NCBI GenBank assembly: GCA_947476475.1 | Contig: CANJQT010000014.1 | Span: forward strand, 1 to 47,377 | Direction of reading: 5' to 3' | Length of the DNA: 47,377 nt | Origin: Paracoccaceae bacterium | Lineage (GTDB): Bacteria; Pseudomonadota; Alphaproteobacteria; Rhodobacterales; Rhodobacteraceae | In this document: positions 38,825 to 46,773 of the stretch, piece after piece | Position numbering within the stretch: the stretch's first letter is position 1 | Layout: every line of letters begins with the position of its first letter | The notes under the pieces: generated by a model | Databases searched by the model: none | What the model was told of the DNA's origin: nothing | The model's input: the letters and a program-made list of their open reading frames with translations, nothing else | Made by a program: the position numbers and the translations under genes

Positions 38825-41251
38825 ATGAAGACCCATGTTCAGGTTGCCGTAATCGGCGGCGGCGTCGTCGGCTGTTCGGTGCTTTACCACCTGACAAAGT
38901 ATGGCTGGACCGATGTCATGCTGATCGAACGGTCGGAATTGACCTCTGGCTCCACCTGGCATGCAGCGGGCGGCTTTCACACGCTGAACGGCGACACAAA
39001 CATGGCTGCGCTGCAGGGCTACACCATCCAGCTTTACAAAGAGCTTGAAAAGATCACCGGCATGTCCTGCGGCCTTCACCATGTCGGCGGCATCACCCTG
39101 GCCGACAACCAGGCCCGGTTCGAGATGCTGAAGGCCGAACGCGCCAAGCACCGCTATATGGGCCTGCATACCGAAATCCTGTCGCCTGCCGAAGTGGCCA
39201 AACTTACCGACGGGCTTGTGAATACCGATGGGATCATCGGCGCACTTTACGATCCGCTTGACGGTCACCTTGACCCGTCGGGCACCACCCATGCCTATGC
39301 CAAGGCCGCACGCATGGGCGGGGCGGAAATCGTGCTGCACAACCGGGTTCTGGAAACCAACCCGCGCGCCGACGGCACATGGGACGTGGTCACCGAAAAA
39401 GGCACGATACACGCCGAACATGTGGTCAATGCAGGTGGCCTGTGGGCGCGCGAAGTGGGTGCCATGGCGGGCGTCTACTTGCCGCTTCTGCCGATGGCGC
39501 ACCAGTATCTGGTGACCGACGACATCCCCGAAATCATGGACATCCTGAAATCGGGCCGCGAATTCCCGCATGTGATGGACCCCGGCGGTGAAAGCTATCT
39601 GCGTCAGGAAGGCCGGGGACTTTGCATCGGCTTCTATGAAAAGCCTTGCGAGCCCTGGTCGGTCGACGGCACCCCCTGGGGTTTCGGGCACGAACTACTG
39701 AACGAACAGTTTGACAAGATCGAAGACAGTGTGAACTTCGCCTATCGCCGCTTCCCTGTGCTGGAACGTACCGGTGTCAAGCGAGTGATCCATGGGCCCT
39801 TCACCTTCGCCCCCGACGGCAACCCGCTGATCGGCCCCGTGCCGGGCCTGCGCAACTACTGGTCGGCCTGCGCGGTCATGGCCGGTTTCAGCCAGGGCGG
39901 CGGCATGGGCAAATCGCTTGCCGAATGGATGATCCACGGCGAAACCGAAGTGGACCCGCGCGGCTTCGACGTGGCGCGTTTCGGAAAATGGACCACGCCG
40001 GGCTATACGGTCCCGAAGGTCATCGAAAACTACCAGATGCGCTTTTCGGTTGGTTACCCGAACGAAGAACGCCCGGCGGCCCGCCCCTTCCGCACTACCC
40101 CCATGTATGACATTCTTGATGGGTTGGGCGCAGTCTGGGGCCAGCAATATGGCCTAGAAGTGCCAAACTACTTCGCCCTTCCCAGCGAGCCGCGCTATGA
40201 AGAACCAACCTTCCGGCGCTCAAATGCCTGGGAAGCCACCCGGCAAGAAGTGTTCGCCGTCCGCGAGGCGGTGGGCATAAACGAAGTACAGAATTTCGGC
40301 AAGTTCCGCGTCGCCGGCCCCCGCGCCCGCGCCTGGCTTGACCGGATCATGGCCGGTGCCATTCCCCAGAAGGGCCGCCTGTCACTGACCCCGATGCTGT
40401 CGCCCAAAGGCAAGATCATCGGCGACTTCACCGTCACCTGCCTTTCGGAAACTGAATTCCAGATCACCGGCAGTTACGGCGCACAGGACCAACATCTGCG
40501 CTGGTTCCAGAAGAACCTCGAGGACGGGGTCAGCGTCGATAACGTCTCAGACCGGATCACCGGCTTCCAGATCGCCGGCCCAAACGCCCGCAAACTGCTG
40601 GAACGCATCACCCGCGCCGATGTCTCGGGCGAAGCATTCAAATTCATGGATGCGCGCCAGATCACCATCGGCATGGTGGATTGCCTCGTGCAACGCGTCA
40701 GCTACACGGGCGATCTTGGTTATGAAATCTTCTGCGATTTCACGAAACAGCGCAGTCTTTGGCATGCACTCTGGACTGCGGGGCAGGACTTGGGCATCCG
40801 CCCGTTCGGCATGCGCGCCATGATGAGCCTGCGACTGGACAAATGGTTCGGCTCCTGGGCACGGGAATTTTCGCCCGACTATTTCCCCGGCGAAACCGGC
40901 ATCGACCGGTTCATCCGCTGGAACAAGCCCTCGGACTGGATTGGCAAGGCCGTCGCAATGGCCGAAAAAGCCAGCGGCCCGAAACGCCGCCTGTGCGCTT
41001 TTGTCATTGATGCGGTGGATGCGGATGTGGTCGCCTATGAACCCTTGTGGATCGAAGACAAGGTTGTCGGCTTCTGCACATCGGGCGGATATTCGCACTG
41101 GACAGGGAAATCCGTTGCACAGGCTTTCGTCCCCGTCGAACTGATCCGCGAAGGACTTGAAGGCGAAATCGAAATCCTTGGCGAACGCCGCAGGGCGCGG
41201 ATGGTCACTGCCCCCCTGTGGGATGCCGACGGCGCGCGGATGCGCGGATGA
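38825..41251 (+). CDS. GcvT-domain FAD oxidoreductase (dimethylglycine/sarcosine dehydrogenase-like)
   Basis: An 808-residue flavoprotein. The DAO-type domain starts with VAVIGGGVVGCSVLYHL (FAD binding) and has TSGSTWHAAGGFHTLNGD, where His46 matches the residue that binds FAD covalently in dimethylglycine and sarcosine dehydrogenases. From about residue 420 to the end is an aminomethyltransferase (GcvT) fold that would pass formaldehyde to tetrahydrofolate (FGKFRVAGPRARAWLDRI, SYTGDLGYEIFC, YSHWTGKSVAQAFVP). ATG 38825 has a strong AAAGGAGG site. The precise substrate is unproven; dimethylglycine or sarcosine is likely given the betaine-type methyltransferase in the window. Confidence 0.85.
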   Translation: MKTHVQVAVIGGGVVGCSVLYHLTKYGWTDVMLIERSELTSGSTWHAAGGFHTLNGDTNMAALQGYTIQLYKELEKITGMSCGLHHVGGITLADNQARFEMLKAERAKHRYMGLHTEILSPAEVAKLTDGLVNTDGIIGALYDPLDGHLDPSGTTHAYAKAARMGGAEIVLHNRVLETNPRADGTWDVVTEKGTIHAEHVVNAGGLWAREVGAMAGVYLPLLPMAHQYLVTDDIPEIMDILKSGREFPHVMDPGGESYLRQEGRGLCIGFYEKPCEPWSVDGTPWGFGHELLNEQFDKIEDSVNFAYRRFPVLERTGVKRVIHGPFTFAPDGNPLIGPVPGLRNYWSACAVMAGFSQGGGMGKSLAEWMIHGETEVDPRGFDVARFGKWTTPGYTVPKVIENYQMRFSVGYPNEERPAARPFRTTPMYDILDGLGAVWGQQYGLEVPNYFALPSEPRYEEPTFRRSNAWEATRQEVFAVREAVGINEVQNFGKFRVAGPRARAWLDRIMAGAIPQKGRLSLTPMLSPKGKIIGDFTVTCLSETEFQITGSYGAQDQHLRWFQKNLEDGVSVDNVSDRITGFQIAGPNARKLLERITRADVSGEAFKFMDARQITIGMVDCLVQRVSYTGDLGYEIFCDFTKQRSLWHALWTAGQDLGIRPFGMRAMMSLRLDKWFGSWAREFSPDYFPGETGIDRFIRWNKPSDWIGKAVAMAEKASGPKRRLCAFVIDAVDADVVAYEPLWIEDKVVGFCTSGGYSHWTGKSVAQAFVPVELIREGLEGEIEILGERRRARMVTAPLWDADGARMRG

Positions 41252-41297
41252 TGCGCCCAACGCAAGGGCAGCCTCTGCCCTTGCGTCGGATGCCCTC

Positions 41298-41326
41298 GGC
41301 GGGGATATTGGGGCCAGAATGAAAGG
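41298..41326 (+). repeat. dispersed repeat, copy 2 (before the MocA-like gene)
   Basis: A 29-base element beginning GGCGGGGATATT and ending CCAGAATGAAAGG, a near copy of 5586-5613 in reverse orientation. It is preceded by a GCAAGGGCA/TGCCCTTGC stem (about 41263-41284), and its AAAGG lies just before the GTG start at 41335. Confidence 0.6.
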
Positions 41327-41334
41327 TCGCGTGC

Positions 41335-41988
41335 GTGCGCCACTCTGGTTCTGCAATTGCCATTCTGATCCCGGCGGCCGGCGCATCCCGCCGGATGGCA
41401 GGGCGTGACAAACTGCTGGAGCCAGTCGCGGGCAGGCCGATCCTGCGGCGGATTGCGCGACTGTGCGTGACAAGCGGATGTGACACACTGGTCACGCTGC
41501 CCACCACCGGACCCTTTGGCACGGGGCGGTCGGCGGCATTGTCGGGGCTGCCGGTGCACCAGCACGGCCTGATCGATGCAGACGAGGGGCTTTCAGCGTC
41601 GCTGCGCGTCGGCGCGCAATTTGCCAAAGACGCACAGGGGCTGATGGTGGTTTTGCCTGACATGCCAGACATCGATCTGGCGGACCTGAACAGCCTGCTG
41701 GAAATGTTCGCGGCTGACCGGAAAACGCCCTTGCGTGCTGCCAGCCAAGACGGAAAGCCGGGTCATCCCGTAATCATCCCGCACCGGCTTTTTCCGCACC
41801 TCGCGCAGTTGCATGGCGACAAGGGTGCACGTGACTTGCTTGCGAACCCAGAGACAAGGCTTTGTCCGCTGTCAGGGCTACGGGCGATCACAGACCTTGA
41901 TACGCCAGAAGATTGGGCAGCCTGGCGCGCACGCCAGTCGCCTGCGCCTGCCCACTTGCATGCCCAACCCGGTGAAATGCCGACCTAA
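41335..41988 (+). CDS. MocA-like nucleotidyltransferase
   Basis: A 217-residue protein of the MobA/MocA family. The N-terminal signature is ILIPAAGASRRMAGRDKLLEPV, and later VVLPDMPDIDLADL, GKPGHPVIIPHRLFP and LDTPEDW match molybdenum cofactor cytidylyl- or guanylyltransferases. No molybdoenzyme gene is near, so the substrate is uncertain. The start is GTG 41335, with AAAGG from the repeat 8 bases upstream. Confidence 0.82.
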   Translation: MRHSGSAIAILIPAAGASRRMAGRDKLLEPVAGRPILRRIARLCVTSGCDTLVTLPTTGPFGTGRSAALSGLPVHQHGLIDADEGLSASLRVGAQFAKDAQGLMVVLPDMPDIDLADLNSLLEMFAADRKTPLRAASQDGKPGHPVIIPHRLFPHLAQLHGDKGARDLLANPETRLCPLSGLRAITDLDTPEDWAAWRARQSPAPAHLHAQPGEMPT

Positions 41989-42006
41989 TGGCCGGCAAGG
42001 GCTGGC

Positions 42007-42117
42007 TCAATTGGGCTTGTGCGCTTTTGCTGCCACACGGATCGTCCGCTTTTGCGGAAGCGTGACCTGAAGGCACATCAACGAGGAAAGCAGGAAAACA
42101 AACAGAACGTCCATCAT
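42007..42117 (-). CDS. 36-residue putative membrane peptide
   Basis: A short frame starting at ATG 42117 (second ATG directly after) with GGAG 5-6 bases upstream. It encodes one hydrophobic stretch (MMDVLFVFLLSSLMCLQVTL) followed by a basic tail (QKRTIRVAAKAHK). It lies 55 bases past the Hint-domain gene on the same strand. No family recognised; reality rests on the ribosome binding site and composition. Confidence 0.4.
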   Translation of the reverse strand: MMDVLFVFLLSSLMCLQVTLPQKRTIRVAAKAHKPN

Positions 42118-42172
42118 AATCTCCAAAAAAAATCATCGCGAAAAAATGCTTAAGAAACAGTATTTTGACTGG

Positions 42173-42745
42173 TTACCTTGAAACCGATAAAATGTCGGCG
42201 CGATTGCCGGACGTGGCTGCAGTGCGAACTGGCACCACACCCTGTGACAGCACCTCTTCAATCTCGACACGCTGGGCATTGCCGCGCGCACCAAGCGAAC
42301 GGTCCTCGGGGCAGAAGGCCTCGGCCCAAAGGCCATTGGCAAGGACCACCTCGTGCCGATCAAAGACAACCTGCACATAACAGGCCCCCAACACCGAACA
42401 GGGGCGCACCATCCGGCCATCAGCCAGATTCTTGACCGACACCAGTGCCTCTCTTTGGCCGCTCGCCAGAACGAACTGCGCATCCGTCACCAGCAGCCGC
42501 AGGTTGGGGCTCACAAGCAGATCCTGCTCTGGCAGTCCCTTGCCCAGCGCCCCTATGGTTACAATGACCGGGGCCAGATGCGGCGATGCCGCCAGTTGCC
42601 CGAAATCAAAGTCCCGGCGTTCGACTTTGCGCACGGTCTGCAATCCATTGTCGCGGGTAACCACGCGGTCACCGGCACAAAGCTCCTCTACCGGCTTTTC
42701 GCCCTTGAGGGTCGTAATCAGGGTTCCTGATGAAAAAAATGGCAC
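42173..42745 (-). CDS. Hint-domain protein lacking expected catalytic residues
   Basis: A 190-residue stand-alone Hint (hedgehog/intein) domain of the kind common in Rhodobacterales: VEELCAGDRVVTRDNGLQTV, LPEQDLLVSP, and VFDRHEVVLANGLWAEAFCPEDRSLG. Relatives begin this domain with PCF-x-x-GT and have SPQHR; here these read PFFSSGT and SPNLR, so the splicing-type Cys and the block His are both replaced. It starts at GTG 42745, where the domain itself begins, so no N-terminal partner domain is present. Self-processing is therefore unlikely. An AT-rich patch and a tRNA-Leu lie upstream. Confidence 0.75.
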   Translation of the reverse strand: MPFFSSGTLITTLKGEKPVEELCAGDRVVTRDNGLQTVRKVERRDFDFGQLAASPHLAPVIVTIGALGKGLPEQDLLVSPNLRLLVTDAQFVLASGQREALVSVKNLADGRMVRPCSVLGACYVQVVFDRHEVVLANGLWAEAFCPEDRSLGARGNAQRVEIEEVLSQGVVPVRTAATSGNRADILSVSR

Positions 42746-43291
42746 GGTGTCTCTATCCAGTATGAAAATGTCTTTGGTCCGTCCCGTCCGAAATGTCCGG
42801 GTTGTCTTAAATCTTACGGGTGCTGCTAACGCCGCCAGCCCGTTCCGTCTTGTACGACCGGTTCATGCGTTCCGGTGAAAGCCATCTGAGGGGGCAATCA
42901 TGGCCAAATAATGGCATGAATCACGCCGCACTGTTGAGATTCAATGCAGTTGATTCAGCCGAAAAGGCTGATTGGACCGGCATGGGAAAAAATGACAATT
43001 CCATATAATTCCTTGTTATTTATGTATATAATTAAATTTTAGGCCAGAGCGGCTGAAATGTCCGCAACACAAAACCTGTCTTTTCGTTAGCTAACCGTTT
43101 CCCACAGCAAGACAACAGCGCCCGATCACGGTCTGCCTTATTCTAAATGAGGCATTTTTGCGGCCAGATCGTATTTTCGCGCCGAAGGAACCAATCCCTG
43201 ACAGAAATCCTGAATTGTCCACATACCAAGGCAATTTCGCACAAACGCGAATCGCACTTCCAGATCTATCTCTTTCATCTGTGGGAATGTG
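42746..43291. other. 546-base region with an AT-rich patch between Hint gene and tRNA-Leu
   Basis: No gene is supported; a 62-codon plus-strand frame (42820-43008) has no family look. Bases about 42990-43045 are strikingly AT-rich against the GC-rich surroundings, including TATATAATTAAATTTTA. The patch could hold the promoter of the Hint gene or mark acquired DNA next to the tRNA. Confidence 0.45.
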
Positions 43292-43375
43292 TGGTACCCA
43301 AGGTCGGACTCGAACCGACACGCCTTGCAGCAACAGATTTTGAGTCTGTCGTGTCTACCATTCCACCACTTGGGC
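43292..43375 (-). tRNA. tRNA-Leu (anticodon CAA)
   Basis: Read on the minus strand it starts GCCCAAG (acceptor) and ends CTTGGGTACCA with encoded CCA. The anticodon stem ACAGA/TCTGT holds the loop CTCAAAA, giving anticodon CAA. The T arm is GTCGGTTCGAGTCCGAC. A long variable arm (TGCTGCAAGGCGTG region) is as expected for a class II leucine tRNA. Length 84 with CCA. Confidence 0.95.
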
Positions 43376-43422
43376 ACGAGGCAAGCCATAGCCGCCCCGC
43401 GCGCGCCTTTCAAGCCGGAAGG

Positions 43423-44274
43423 TTACAGATTTGCCGCCGAAAATGTATCACAGGCCCGGATCGTGCCCGCTTCGTAACCCGCCGCAAGCCAACGCTGTCG
43501 CTGCACCGACGTTCCATGTGTGAAACTGTCGGGCATCGGGCGCTGACCGGCGTTGCGCTGCAAAGTGTCGTCGCCGATCCGCGCGGCAGCATCGACGGCC
43601 TCCTGGATGTCGCCCGGTTCAAGCGAACCAAAACGCTCTGCCGCATAGCGCGCCCATACGCCCGAAAAACAATCGGCCTGCAATTCAACCATCACCGAAA
43701 TTGCATTGCTGTCTGCTTCGTCGGACCGCTGACGTGCTGCGGTGGTTTTCGCCAGAATGCCCAATTCATCCTGCACATGATGCCCCACTTCATGGGCCAC
43801 CACATAGGCAGCCGCAAAATCGCCGCGCGCGCCCAGCTGGCGGCTCAGCGTGGTGAAAAAGTCGGTGTCAAGGTAAACCTTCCTGTCGTTCGGGCAATAG
43901 AAGGGGCCGGTCTGCGCCGAGGCGCCGCCACAGGCTGATTGCGTGCCGCCCTTGAACAGCACCAGGGTCGTCGGTGTGTAAGTGCGGCCAAGCTCCTGCT
44001 CGAAAACCCCGGCCCAGATTTCCTCTGTATCAGCAAGGGTCACCGAAACAAATTCCGCTGCGCGCTGGTCGGCCTCGGTCAGCTCGACATCGCCTTGGAT
44101 CGCGCCTGACCCCAGAATGCCCTCATTCAGCAAAGGCGTCACATCGATACCAAGGAAGTAGGCTATGATGACGATGGCCAGGACCCCAAGCCCGCCGCCC
44201 CCGATCACCTGCCCGCCTCCCGCGCGGCGCCGGTCTTCGATATTGTCGCTGCCGCGACGTCCCCGCCACTTCAT
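43423..44274 (-). CDS. YpfJ-family neutral zinc metallopeptidase
   Basis: A 283-residue membrane-anchored protein. It begins MKWRGRRGSDNIEDRRR, then a glycine-rich stretch and one membrane segment (LGVLAIVIIAYFLGI), then the peptidase domain with VVAHEVGHHVQDELG (zinc site HEVGHH) and ELQADCFSGVWA (third ligand region). The family's substrate is unknown. ATG 44274 was chosen because AGGGGGTG lies upstream and relatives start with MKWRGRR; the frame continues 5' without similarity. Confidence 0.93.
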   Translation of the reverse strand: MKWRGRRGSDNIEDRRRAGGGQVIGGGGLGVLAIVIIAYFLGIDVTPLLNEGILGSGAIQGDVELTEADQRAAEFVSVTLADTEEIWAGVFEQELGRTYTPTTLVLFKGGTQSACGGASAQTGPFYCPNDRKVYLDTDFFTTLSRQLGARGDFAAAYVVAHEVGHHVQDELGILAKTTAARQRSDEADSNAISVMVELQADCFSGVWARYAAERFGSLEPGDIQEAVDAAARIGDDTLQRNAGQRPMPDSFTHGTSVQRQRWLAAGYEAGTIRACDTFSAANL

Positions 44275-44428
44275 CGCACCCCCTGACAAGCAATTTGCTG
44301 ATCCTGCGCAAAAGCCTATCGAAGTTGTCCCCACCGCGAAAGCTCTGCTCCCGAAAAATGGCCAATCCGCTTGACGCCCCCCCCTCACCCATGGCCAATG
44401 GCGGCAAAGAAACAACGGACAGGCAGCA

Positions 44429-45016
44429 ATGTTCCGCAGACTTTACACTTGGACTCTGTCCTGGGCGCGTTCGCGCCATGCTGCCACGGCGCTTGGCACC
44501 ATTTCCTTCGTGGAAAGCTCGGTCTTTCCGATTCCCGCAGATGTCTTGTTCATTCCGATGTGCGTAGCGCGGCCTGACCGGGCGATGCGTCTGGCCTTCA
44601 TCGCCTCGGTCACTTCGGTACTAGGCGGCATCTTCGGCTGGCTGATCGGGCATTACGCTTTCCTGCATGTCGCCAAACCCGTTTTGGAATTCTACCACAA
44701 GCTTGATGCCTTTGACGCGCTCAGCGCGCAGGTCGCGGGCAGTACATGGCTGATCCTTGCAATGCTGGTTACATCTGGCCTCGCGCATCTTCCGCCGATG
44801 AAGGTGGTCACCATCCTGTCGGGCGTCGTTGGCTTCAGCCTGCCGTTGTTCATTTTGTCAGCCATCATCGCGCGTGGAGGCCGTTTTTACGCGCTTGCAT
44901 GGCTTTTGCAGCATTACGGCGTACCGATCCTGGCCTTCATCGAACGGCGGATGACATTGGTGATCGGGGTTTTGCTCGCTTTGATGGTCCTGATTTATGT
45001 TCTGGTGAAACTATGA
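44429..45016 (+). CDS. YqaA-family membrane protein (SNARE-associated/DedA-like)
   Basis: A 195-residue membrane protein with four to five hydrophobic segments. The segment ALGTISFVESSVFPIPADVLFIPM and the GIFGWLIGHYAF region match the YqaA branch of the VTT/DedA superfamily, proposed to act in lipid translocation. Its stop overlaps the dsbB-like start (ATGA), so the two are coupled. Confidence 0.85.
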   Translation: MFRRLYTWTLSWARSRHAATALGTISFVESSVFPIPADVLFIPMCVARPDRAMRLAFIASVTSVLGGIFGWLIGHYAFLHVAKPVLEFYHKLDAFDALSAQVAGSTWLILAMLVTSGLAHLPPMKVVTILSGVVGFSLPLFILSAIIARGGRFYALAWLLQHYGVPILAFIERRMTLVIGVLLALMVLIYVLVKL

Positions 45017-45477
45017 TAACAGTGAATTCCCGCTTCTTGGTGCTTCTGGCTGCCTCGGGTTCACTTGCCCTTCTGGCTGGCGCGTTCGTCTTTCAAGCCT
45101 TCGGCTTTGCCCCGTGCGAGCTGTGCCTGCTTCAGCGTTGGCCCCATGCGGCCGCCATCCTGATCGGCGGCCTTGTCTTGCTGACCGGCTGGCGCAATCT
45201 CGCATGGGCAGGCGCATTGGCCGCCCTCACCACCGCGGCTCTCGGCCTCTATCACACCGGCGTCGAGCGCGGTTTCTGGATCGGGCCCACCGCCTGTTCC
45301 TCAAGCCCGGTCGAAGGGCTTTCGTCCGATGAACTGATGAGCCAGATCCTGAATGCGCCGCTTGTGCGCTGCAACGAAGTTGTCTGGAGCCTGTTTGGCC
45401 TGTCGATGGCATCCTGGAATGCAGTTTTGTCGCTGCTGCTCGTGTTGATCTGGGTCATGGCCGCGCGGCGCGACTAG
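45013..45477 (+). CDS. dsbB: disulfide bond formation protein B family
   Basis: A 154-residue inner-membrane protein with four helices. The first redox pair is in FAPCELCLLQRWPH (CXXC), and the second pair is probably the Cys in TACSSSP and LVRCNEV. DsbB reoxidises DsbA and passes electrons to quinone. ATG 45013 overlaps the yqaA stop. No dsbA lies nearby. Confidence 0.9.
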   Translation: MITVNSRFLVLLAASGSLALLAGAFVFQAFGFAPCELCLLQRWPHAAAILIGGLVLLTGWRNLAWAGALAALTTAALGLYHTGVERGFWIGPTACSSSPVEGLSSDELMSQILNAPLVRCNEVVWSLFGLSMASWNAVLSLLLVLIWVMAARRD

Positions 45478-45513
45478 GCGCAGCTTGCAGCCGGTTCCTG
45501 AAAGGAGTTGGGC

Positions 45514-46689
45514 ATGTCGCGGCCGCTTGATGATATCCTTGTTCTCGATCTCACCCACGTGCTGGCTGGCCCCTTTGCAACAAGCCAGCTTCAGGATTTC
45601 GGCGCGCGGGTCATCAAGGTGGAACGGCCTGGCACCGGCGACGATACCCGCGCCTTCCCGCCGTTCCTTCAGGGCGAAAGTGCCTATTTCGCGGCGCTGA
45701 ACCACGGCAAGCAGTCGATCACGCTTGACCTGAAATCCGCCCCGGACCGCGCCATATTCGACCGGCTTCTGGCCCGCGCCGATGTCATCCTTGAAAACTT
45801 CCGCCCCGGCACCATGGAACGCCTGAACTATGGTTGGGATGCGCTGCATGCACGCCTCCCCCGCCTCATCTACGGTGCTGTCTCGGGCTTTGGCCATACC
45901 GGACCAGAGGCCGGGAAACCCGCCTATGACATGGTCGTTCAGGCGCGCGGCGGGGTGATGAGCATCACCGGCGAAGAGGGCGGCCCGCCCGTGCGGGTGG
46001 GGGCCAGCATCGGCGACATCGTGGCGGGCATGTATCTGGTTCAGGGTGTGCTGGCAGCATTGGTGGCGCGCAACCGCACCGGGCTTGGCAGCAAGATCGA
46101 CATCTCCATGCTGGATGCGCAGATCGCCATTCAGGAACACAGCCTTGCCATCACCACCGCCACCGGCAAACCACCGGGGCGCACCGGGGCGCGACACCCG
46201 ACGATTACCCCCTTTTCCACCTTCCGCGCCTCTGACGGGTTTTTCGTGATTGCCGCCGGGAATGACGCCTTGTTCGCCCGCCTCTGCATCACGCTCGGCC
46301 AGCCCCAGCTTGCTGCCGACCCGCGCTTTGCCACCAACGAGGCGCGCTGCGAGAATGTCCACCTGCTCAAGCGCATGATCGAAAGCGTTACCCTTGCTCG
46401 TACCCGCGCCGAATGGGTGGCCATCCTTGATCAGGCGGGCCTGCCAACCGGCCTTGTACAAAACATGGCCGAAGCCATCGCCGACCCCCAGATCACTGCC
46501 CGCAACATGGTCCTTGGGATTCCGCCCCGCGCTGGCGGGCCTGCCTTCATGGCCGCCGGAAACCCGGTCAAGATGACCGGCCTGCCGGATCCCGCCCCGC
46601 GCGGCCCGGCCCCTTCGCTTGACGGCGACCGCGCGGCCATTCTGGGCTGGCTTGATCAGCCTGATTCCCCGTCAACTGACGCGGACTGA
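45514..46689 (+). CDS. CaiB/BaiF-type CoA transferase (family III)
   Basis: A 391-residue transferase. Matching blocks are LDLTHVLAGPFATSQLQDFGARVIKVE, then ADVILENFRPGTMERLNYGWD, YGAVSGFGHTGPEAGKPAYD with the region of the catalytic Asp (AYDMVVQARGGVMSITGE), and the C-terminal swap domain. It moves CoA between carboxylic acids; the substrate is unknown. ATG 45514 has AAAGGAG about 7 bases upstream. It lies 84 bases before the RamA-like gene on the same strand. Confidence 0.9.
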   Translation: MSRPLDDILVLDLTHVLAGPFATSQLQDFGARVIKVERPGTGDDTRAFPPFLQGESAYFAALNHGKQSITLDLKSAPDRAIFDRLLARADVILENFRPGTMERLNYGWDALHARLPRLIYGAVSGFGHTGPEAGKPAYDMVVQARGGVMSITGEEGGPPVRVGASIGDIVAGMYLVQGVLAALVARNRTGLGSKIDISMLDAQIAIQEHSLAITTATGKPPGRTGARHPTITPFSTFRASDGFFVIAAGNDALFARLCITLGQPQLAADPRFATNEARCENVHLLKRMIESVTLARTRAEWVAILDQAGLPTGLVQNMAEAIADPQITARNMVLGIPPRAGGPAFMAAGNPVKMTGLPDPAPRGPAPSLDGDRAAILGWLDQPDSPSTDAD

Positions 46690-46773
46690 CCCCGCCCTGC
46701 CGCTTGCAGGCATTGCCCCCGGCCTGAAAAGCTTTATCCAGAGGCACGCGAACAGATCTGACCGGAGACAGCC

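Noticed and set aside
43292-43375. tRNA-Leu as proven attachment site
   Set aside because: No direct repeat of the tRNA 3' end and no integrase in the window; kept only as a weak suggestion.
45301-46461. 386-codon minus-strand frame opposite the CoA transferase
   Set aside because: Shadow of the CaiB-type gene; no motifs.
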